From Gammaproteobacteria bacterium (GTDB lineage: Bacteria > Pseudomonadota > Gammaproteobacteria > Pseudomonadales > Azotimanducaceae), in the NCBI GenBank assembly GCA_009840715.1, contig VXNE01000375.1, positions 7,191-12,432 of the forward strand: a stretch of DNA of 5,242 nt. The letters are read 5' to 3'. The translations under genes were made by a program, and so were the position numbers. This document shows positions 5,204 to 5,242 of this stretch, piece by piece (the stretch's first letter is position 1; each line of letters starts with the position of its first letter). The notes beneath the pieces are model-generated. The model did not search any database. It had not been told where the DNA came from and saw only the letters and a list, made by a program, of their open reading frames with translations.

Positions 5204-5242
5204 GTTTTGTTTTATTGTTAAGGCGACAACGGTGATCTACAC
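5204..5242. other. Probable non-genomic contig end: A/T-rich junction plus degenerate Illumina P5 adapter
   Basis: Aligned by hand without gaps, 5214-5242 agrees with the 29-base Illumina P5 oligonucleotide at 23 positions, including an unbroken GATCTACAC at its 3' end and the internal GGCGAC. The window stops on exactly the last base of that oligonucleotide. The junction 5204-5213 reads mostly A on the minus strand (AAAACAAAAC). That is what adapter read-through typically yields after the adapter's end in this orientation. Base composition is sharply unlike the adjacent GC-rich esterase, and the esterase homology stops here. The adapter sequence is recalled, not looked up. Confidence 0.85.

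Noticed and set aside
5201..5220. AT-rich stretch considered as an insertion-sequence boundary, promoter or foreign DNA junction
   Set aside because: It is immediately followed by 29 bases resembling the P5 adapter and has no terminal inverted repeat or target duplication, so a sequencing artefact is the simpler explanation.
4265..5221. Plus-strand open frame (318 aa) opposite the esterase
   Set aside because: It is antisense to a gene with clear catalytic motifs, has low-complexity Arg/Val/Gly composition, and ends only by running into the adapter-like sequence.
1..5242. CRISPR arrays, tRNA or rRNA genes, insertion sequences, phage genes
   Set aside because: None seen on either strand. Apart from the terminal artefact, the window is filled by six metabolic genes and short gaps.

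Overview
The window is GC-rich (roughly two-thirds G+C by eye) bacterial DNA. It has tightly packed genes, strong Shine-Dalgarno sites and no introns. The gene content suggests a free-living or host-associated heterotroph, probably a proteobacterium, but nothing here fixes the taxon. The right end is almost certainly a contig end: the last 29 bases match the Illumina P5 adapter at 23 of 29 positions and finish exactly where that oligonucleotide finishes.

Layout. Positions 1-392 (minus) hold the first 130 codons of a luciferase-like flavin-dependent oxidoreductase that runs off the left edge. A 116-bp divergent gap (393-508) separates it from a plus-strand run of three tandem phytanoyl-CoA dioxygenase-like genes (PhyH family, Fe(II)/2-oxoglutarate). 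Each is exactly 951 bp (316 aa): 509-1459, 1561-2511 and 2545-3495. All three keep the HxD...H iron triad and the arginine 11 residues after the distal histidine. The first intergenic gap (101 bp) carries a perfect 7-bp hairpin and short direct repeats; the second (33 bp) holds little beyond a strong ribosome-binding site. A small NTF2/SnoaL-like gene with an apparent signal peptide starts 13 bp after the third copy (3509-4000). It converges, with 9 bp between stops, on a minus-strand type B carboxylesterase (4010 to about 5203) whose N-terminus is lost at the contig end.

How the genes may work together. The three dioxygenases, and probably the NTF2-like protein, look like one transcription unit, divergent from a flavin-dependent oxidoreductase gene and convergent with an esterase gene. 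Flavin-dependent oxidation, repeated 2-oxoglutarate-dependent hydroxylation, a SnoaL-fold protein and ester hydrolysis would fit stepwise modification of a lipid-like, terpenoid or other hydrophobic compound. That pathway is inference; no substrate can be read from the sequence.
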